A stretch of DNA of 64,000 bases. Origin: Xylanibacter brevis ATCC 19188 (GTDB lineage: Bacteria > Bacteroidota > Bacteroidia > Bacteroidales > Bacteroidaceae). The position numbers and the translations under genes were made by a program. The notes under the pieces are model-generated. The model had not been told where the DNA came from. It made no database searches and saw only the letters and a list, made by a program, of their open reading frames with translations. Below, one piece after another: positions 59,683 through 64,000 of this stretch (position 1 is its first letter; each line of letters opens with the position of its first letter). The stretch covers positions 1 to 64,000 of the forward strand of contig NZ_JHXM01000002.1 in assembly GCF_000621725.1 (NCBI RefSeq). The letters are read 5' to 3'.

Positions 59683-61758
59683 TTACCAGCCGGGGTTCTG
59701 GATTAGACCATAGCCCTTGTTGACCTCTGTAACGGGGAATGGGAACAACAGCCATTTCTTGATCTCGGGAGAGTTGGGATCCTTGCCCCACTGCTGACGC
59801 TCGCGGTTCATCAACTGGAAGGTTTCGTATTCGAAACGGTAGGGTTCTGCGATACCATTGTCCTTGTGGGTACCCATCCATGGTTCATAGTTGCGAACCC
59901 ATTCGCCCTTACTGTTCTGCATCAAACGATAAGTGATCAGTCCGTGTAGGGGTTTCACAATCCAGTCAGTACGCTTGTAGCGTATCATGTCATAATAGTG
60001 GTTGTTGCTCATACCCAACTCGCAAGCACGCTCACGCAGAATCTCGTTGATGAGGTTGTCCTTGTTGCTGGTCAGGTTCAAGGCTGCGTTCTTTGCAGCC
60101 AGGCCAGGAAGACCTACACGAGCACGAACAATATCTACTTGTGCGATGGCACCAGCCAGGTCGCCAGTTTGTGCCAAAGCCTCGGCATACATCAGGTACA
60201 TCTCGTCCAGGCTCAGGTAAACCCAATGCATAAATTTGCGGTGGTATTCCTCACCCAGGTAGTACTTGATGACACCCATACCCGTAGAATACTTAGAGAA
60301 GAGCTTCTCTTGAAGAATATACTCTGTAAGGCCGGTCTCTGCATTCTTCTGAGGACCAAGAACGTCCCAGTTCTCATGATAACCGCCAACCCATAGCTCG
60401 TAGGCATTGCCAGAGGGCACACCTTTGTTCCAGTCAAACTGTTCGGTGGTTCCGTTCACAAGAATGTTTTCATATAGACGTGGGTCGCGTGAAGGCGTCT
60501 TTGATACGGCACCGCCACGGCCTACCTTGTTTTGATAGAACAGACGGCCCTTATCACCATTGATGCGGCCTGCAGCAGCGTCCTTCTCCCAGTTGAATGG
60601 AGCACCATCGCTCCAGGGGAACATCTCCATGTATTCCAATGTGGGCAGGTATGAATGGCGGCCATTGCCGACCCAGTTCCACCAAGCGTAGGTACCCTGT
60701 GTACCATAGACTGTGGCTACGCGGGTAGAGTGGAGCACTTCCTTGCTGCCCTGACGGATGTAGCCATAGCGGTAGGCCTGACGGTAGCCGTTAGCATCAT
60801 TCTTGCAGTTCACCTCAGGGTCTGTAGGTTCCATCAGCTTGTAGAAACCATCCGTGGATAGGCGATTGAAGAAGTCTTTGCAAGCCTGAAGTGCTTTCTG
60901 CCAACGTTGTGCATCATAGTTACCGTGCCATACCAAGTGCTGCTTTTCTGCTTCAGTAGTACCATCATAGTAACCTTGATCTGCATTGTAAAGAGGCGAT
61001 GCAGAGAATAACAGGATCTTGGCTTTAAGAGCCATGGCGCCTGCGGCAGTCCAACGACCAGTGTTAGTGTCGTCAGTGTCAGAGGTGTTGCCATTGTAGG
61101 CCCATCGCAAATCAGGGATGGCCTCGTCGAGCAGGTTAACCATGAAATTGACAGTCTCTTCAACTGTTGCGCGTGGGAAAGAATAGCTGCTCTCTGTGCC
61201 GCTGAAGGCGTGATCAACGATGGGCAGTCCGCCATATACGCTGAACAAATCGAAGTAGCGAGCTGCTATCAAACACTTGGCCTGAGCAATCATGTTGTTC
61301 TTCTCGGCTGCTGAAATACCTTCAACCTTCTCGATGTTCTCAATGAAGATCCAAGCCTGACGCACGGCCTCCCAGACATAGTCGTTGCTATAGCTGATGA
61401 GTGGCTGCTCGTTGGCATTCAGTGTGCCAGAATAGAAACTGTTATAGACGGTGTTGCTATTCCAGTGCAACTGATAGGCGTCTGTCAGGGCGTCGAGCTT
61501 ACCAACGTATGGGCTTGCACTGTGGTTGACACTTTGGTTGTAGGGAAGTCCGTAGTATTGTAAAGCATAGATACCTGTCAAGAACTGCTTGGCATATTCT
61601 GGGTTGTTAAACACCGTGTCGATGGTTACTGTACCACCAGGTGACTTCTCGATGAAGGCGTCGCCAAACTTAATTTCGTCTGTACAGCCTGAGATGAGTA
61701 GTGCTCCTCCCATAGCCATTGTGATGACGCCGCTTGTGATATGCTGATATATTTTCAT
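59683..61758 (-). CDS. SusD/RagB-family outer-membrane lipoprotein
   Basis: Lipoprotein of 691 aa, longer than the usual 500-600. The signal ends MAMGGALLISGC, with the lipidated Cys in ISGC. SusD motifs are YAKQFLTGIYALQYYG, AQAKCLIAARYFDLFSVYGG, LDEMYLMYAEALAQTGDLAG, VDIVRARVGLPGL and a C-terminal FPFPVTEVNKGYGLIQNPG then W. Loops around 330-470 carry the extra length (WVGNGRHSYLPTLEYMEMFP), likely at the glycan site. It lies 39 bp after the partial susC and 50 bp before the second susC. Confidence 0.95.
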   Translation of the reverse strand: MKIYQHITSGVITMAMGGALLISGCTDEIKFGDAFIEKSPGGTVTIDTVFNNPEYAKQFLTGIYALQYYGLPYNQSVNHSASPYVGKLDALTDAYQLHWNSNTVYNSFYSGTLNANEQPLISYSNDYVWEAVRQAWIFIENIEKVEGISAAEKNNMIAQAKCLIAARYFDLFSVYGGLPIVDHAFSGTESSYSFPRATVEETVNFMVNLLDEAIPDLRWAYNGNTSDTDDTNTGRWTAAGAMALKAKILLFSASPLYNADQGYYDGTTEAEKQHLVWHGNYDAQRWQKALQACKDFFNRLSTDGFYKLMEPTDPEVNCKNDANGYRQAYRYGYIRQGSKEVLHSTRVATVYGTQGTYAWWNWVGNGRHSYLPTLEYMEMFPWSDGAPFNWEKDAAAGRINGDKGRLFYQNKVGRGGAVSKTPSRDPRLYENILVNGTTEQFDWNKGVPSGNAYELWVGGYHENWDVLGPQKNAETGLTEYILQEKLFSKYSTGMGVIKYYLGEEYHRKFMHWVYLSLDEMYLMYAEALAQTGDLAGAIAQVDIVRARVGLPGLAAKNAALNLTSNKDNLINEILRERACELGMSNNHYYDMIRYKRTDWIVKPLHGLITYRLMQNSKGEWVRNYEPWMGTHKDNGIAEPYRFEYETFQLMNRERQQWGKDPNSPEIKKWLLFPFPVTEVNKGYGLIQNPGW

Positions 61759-61797
61759 ATTGGGATATCCTTATTTAATTAGATAAGTTAGCTGAAG

Positions 61798-64000
61798 TTA
61801 GAATCCCAGTTTAAGACTGGCCGTATAAGTGCGCTGCAAAGGGTAAGAGGGATTACCACTGGCAGTTGTTTCAGGATCACCCCAAATGTATGGAGTGAAT
61901 GTAAGCAGGTTGTAACCACTGATGGCCAACTGCATCTGGTTCAGACCCAGTACCTTCATGAATGGGAGGTGGAAGTCGTAAGCCAACTGAATGGTCTTCA
62001 GACGCAGGTACTTGGCATCCTTCTCATAGAGTGTTGAAGGTGCATAGTTCTGGTTGGCGTTCTTCCATGTGGCACGGGGATACTCTGCGCCTTGGCTTGG
62101 ATTCTCGGCTGTCCATGAATGATCCACATGGTACTTGAGCAGTCCACCGCCCTGTGTGCTCTGACCAGCTGACGCTGTAAATGGAGTGCGGAAGGCACCT
62201 TCAATAAGGCGAGAAACATTCCATGCTGCAGTGAGTTGAGCATTGAAAGTGAAGTTCTTCCATGAGCAACCCATCTGTAAACCAGTGATATATTCAGGAT
62301 CGTTGGTGTGACCAAGGCCTACGGCATAGTCGTTACCATCAATCTTGCCACTCTTGTCTAAGTCCACATAGATAGCATCACCAGGCTGAAGGTTGGCTAC
62401 CAACTGAGTTGGGAATGACTCAACACCAAACTCCTTCATATAGTCTTCTTCGGCACCTTCATAGTAATACTTCCAGAACTTCAGCAGTGAACGAGAATTA
62501 ATACGATGTCCTTTGGTGTACATGTAATCGTTGGTCTGAGGAGCTTGTCCGTCAATCTGAATTTCATTCTGGTTGTAAGAAAGGTTTAACTTTGCCCAGT
62601 AACGGAACTCCTTACCAATCTTATCCTGCCAGTTGACAGAAACTTCCCAACCCCAGCTATCAACTTCACCAAAGTTGGTGTATGGGATAGAGAAACCACG
62701 CAGCGAAGGTGAGTTGTTGTTCTGCCACAGAATATCTTTACGATGCTCCTTGTAGTAGTCGAAGTTGGTGCGCAGGCGATCGTTGAGGAAATACATGTCG
62801 AAACCGTAGTCCTGCTTGAAAGCCTTCTCCCAAGTTACGTCGGCAGAGTTCTTGGCTGATTCAACAGCACCCATTGCTGTGGTACCATTCTCCACACCGA
62901 AGTTATAACCGAATGCACCAGTATCCTTACCGGTACGCTCCAGCAAAGCATTCTGGTTTACGTTGTATGGGTCGGGGATATACATGAAACGCTTTGCACT
63001 CACCTTGTCGTTACCAACAAGACCCCATGATGCACGCAGTTTCAAGAAAGAAACAACGTTCTTGACGGGCTTGAAGAATGGCTCGTCGCTGACTACCCAT
63101 CCGATTGATCCTGCTGGGAAGGTACCAAAGCGCTTGCCGGGAGCGAAGTTCTCAGAACCGTTATAACCAATGTTGAACTCGGCCATATAGCGGTTGTTCC
63201 AGTCGTAGGTTACACGACCTACCAAACCTACATACGTACGTGGAATGTCGGTATAGGCATTGTCTGCGTCTTTTACATAGTAGTTTTTGCTTTGGTTATA
63301 GAGTGCCAAAGCGGTGATGGTGTGCATACCGAAAGAGCGATTGTAGGTGAATGAACCTTCTACATACCAGTCGCGTCCTTTTCCGTAGCCGTAAGCATAG
63401 GTTGGGTCAACATCCGAACCATTCTTACGGAAGAGCATAGGCTGCGTCATCACGTTGCCATTTTCATAGATGATATCATTGTTTTCATCGCGTTGTGCCA
63501 ATACGACAGGAGTGTAGTTGGCAACACTGGCAGTGAGGGTCTTTGTTACATTAAAGTCACTGTTGTAAGAACCCTTCGCTTTGAATGTCAGTCCTTTAGT
63601 GATGAAATCAAGTTTCTGCTCTAAAATCAGGTCCATAGACAACTTGTTGTTGTTGGTCTGAATGGCACCAGGCTGGTAAGCATAGTATGTCATTGGGGTG
63701 TCGCCAACAAAAGGCAGCATGATGCCGTCCTCATTGTCGGCATTAGAGTTAGAGTTCACGATATAGCGTCCGTCAACAATACCAGGGCTTGAGAAAGGTG
63801 TGGCATTGTAGATGGCCTTAATCATAGCAGCTGCACCGCCACCAGTTCTTGGACGTGCGGCATCATCTACCTTACCGGCAATGTTGAAGCTTAACTTAGT
63901 GGTCTTTGTGACGTCCATGTCGAGGTTGGCACGATAGTTGAAACGCTGGTATTCGTAGCCATAGTCCCAAGACTTGCCAAACTCTTTGAACATACCGTCT
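61798..64000 (-). CDS. SusC-family TonB-dependent transporter, 5' part outside the window
   Basis: About 734 C-terminal codons are visible; the frame continues past 64000 without a start (the bases before the Met at 63993 read Asp-Gly). Barrel strands with the usual aromatic girdles are clear, for example FPAGSIGWVVSDEPFFKPVK and ASWGLVGNDKVSAKRFMYIP, and the end is QRTYTASLKLGF. GDAIYVDLDKSGKIDGNDYA and TGLQMGCSWKNFTFNAQLTA are SusC landmarks. It leads the minus-strand locus as visible here and would import rhamnogalacturonan fragments with the SusD at 59683. Confidence 0.95.
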   Translation of the reverse strand, partial: DGMFKEFGKSWDYGYEYQRFNYRANLDMDVTKTTKLSFNIAGKVDDAARPRTGGGAAAMIKAIYNATPFSSPGIVDGRYIVNSNSNADNEDGIMLPFVGDTPMTYYAYQPGAIQTNNNKLSMDLILEQKLDFITKGLTFKAKGSYNSDFNVTKTLTASVANYTPVVLAQRDENNDIIYENGNVMTQPMLFRKNGSDVDPTYAYGYGKGRDWYVEGSFTYNRSFGMHTITALALYNQSKNYYVKDADNAYTDIPRTYVGLVGRVTYDWNNRYMAEFNIGYNGSENFAPGKRFGTFPAGSIGWVVSDEPFFKPVKNVVSFLKLRASWGLVGNDKVSAKRFMYIPDPYNVNQNALLERTGKDTGAFGYNFGVENGTTAMGAVESAKNSADVTWEKAFKQDYGFDMYFLNDRLRTNFDYYKEHRKDILWQNNNSPSLRGFSIPYTNFGEVDSWGWEVSVNWQDKIGKEFRYWAKLNLSYNQNEIQIDGQAPQTNDYMYTKGHRINSRSLLKFWKYYYEGAEEDYMKEFGVESFPTQLVANLQPGDAIYVDLDKSGKIDGNDYAVGLGHTNDPEYITGLQMGCSWKNFTFNAQLTAAWNVSRLIEGAFRTPFTASAGQSTQGGGLLKYHVDHSWTAENPSQGAEYPRATWKNANQNYAPSTLYEKDAKYLRLKTIQLAYDFHLPFMKVLGLNQMQLAISGYNLLTFTPYIWGDPETTASGNPSYPLQRTYTASLKLGF

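Overview
The window is chromosomal DNA of a Bacteroidota bacterium, most probably a Prevotella/Segatella-type gut or rumen species. The supporting signs are two SusC/SusD pairs, a fused MurF-alanine racemase, the Bacteroidota promoter element TAnnTTTGC in front of most transcription units, and secreted proteins ending in a short C-terminal motif (Y/F-N-x-x-G...GIYI.NGKK) familiar from Prevotella. About 40 genes are supported. No rRNA, tRNA or CRISPR was seen.

Layout. 1-317: end of an IS3-family element. 372-8760: a rhamnose-linked locus, with an AraC regulator and GH78 alpha-L-rhamnosidase (minus) divergent from a sugar-porter MFS permease and a DUF5107-TPR protein (plus). 9232-10488: GH53 galactanase. 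10634-12526: an orphan histidine kinase and a minimal ComEC-like channel. 12500-18152: a housekeeping operon tsaB-DUF4290-murA-rimM-dxr-rseP. 18187-22790: three GH43-type enzymes (arabinan/galactan side chains). 23001-32866: a second orphan kinase overlapping a purine permease, a paired short chromate transporter coupled to purL, and murF-alr. 33146-39538: a uronate locus (galactitol-type EIIC, exported KduI, ExuT-like permease) and a GH2 enzyme. 39573-46178: nitroreductase, a stand-alone class II ribonucleotide reductase C-terminal-like protein, folB, amidase, MlaD/MCE protein and dnaA. 46288-64000: a minus-strand rhamnogalacturonan-I utilisation locus with susC-susD-susC-susD, an unknown secreted protein and two PL11 lyases.

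The carbohydrate genes fit together. PL11 lyases cut the rhamnogalacturonan-I backbone, and GH53, GH43 and GH2 enzymes strip galactan and arabinan side chains. GH78 releases rhamnose. KduI with the ExuT-like permease handles unsaturated uronate products, and SusC/D import oligosaccharides. This pathway is inferred from families and gene context.

The most unusual signal is non-coding. Four intergenic regions (about 8896-9174, 21486-21720, 40816-41050, 52667-52747) carry arrays of 15-bp dyad-symmetric modules separated by 7-bp variable spacers, on a strict 22-bp period. The module sequence differs by locus, yet the order of module classes is the same in three of them. One array abuts a roughly 425-bp inverted-repeat-bounded element that holds a 44-bp perfect palindrome and a multi-branched (cloverleaf-like) foldable segment. 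I do not recognise these as any named element. Other points of interest are repeat sequences absorbed in frame into coding genes, an exported KduI, an orphan EIIC, a MurA with Asp at the fosfomycin-target Cys position, and a PL11 lyase fused to autotransporter-type beta repeats.
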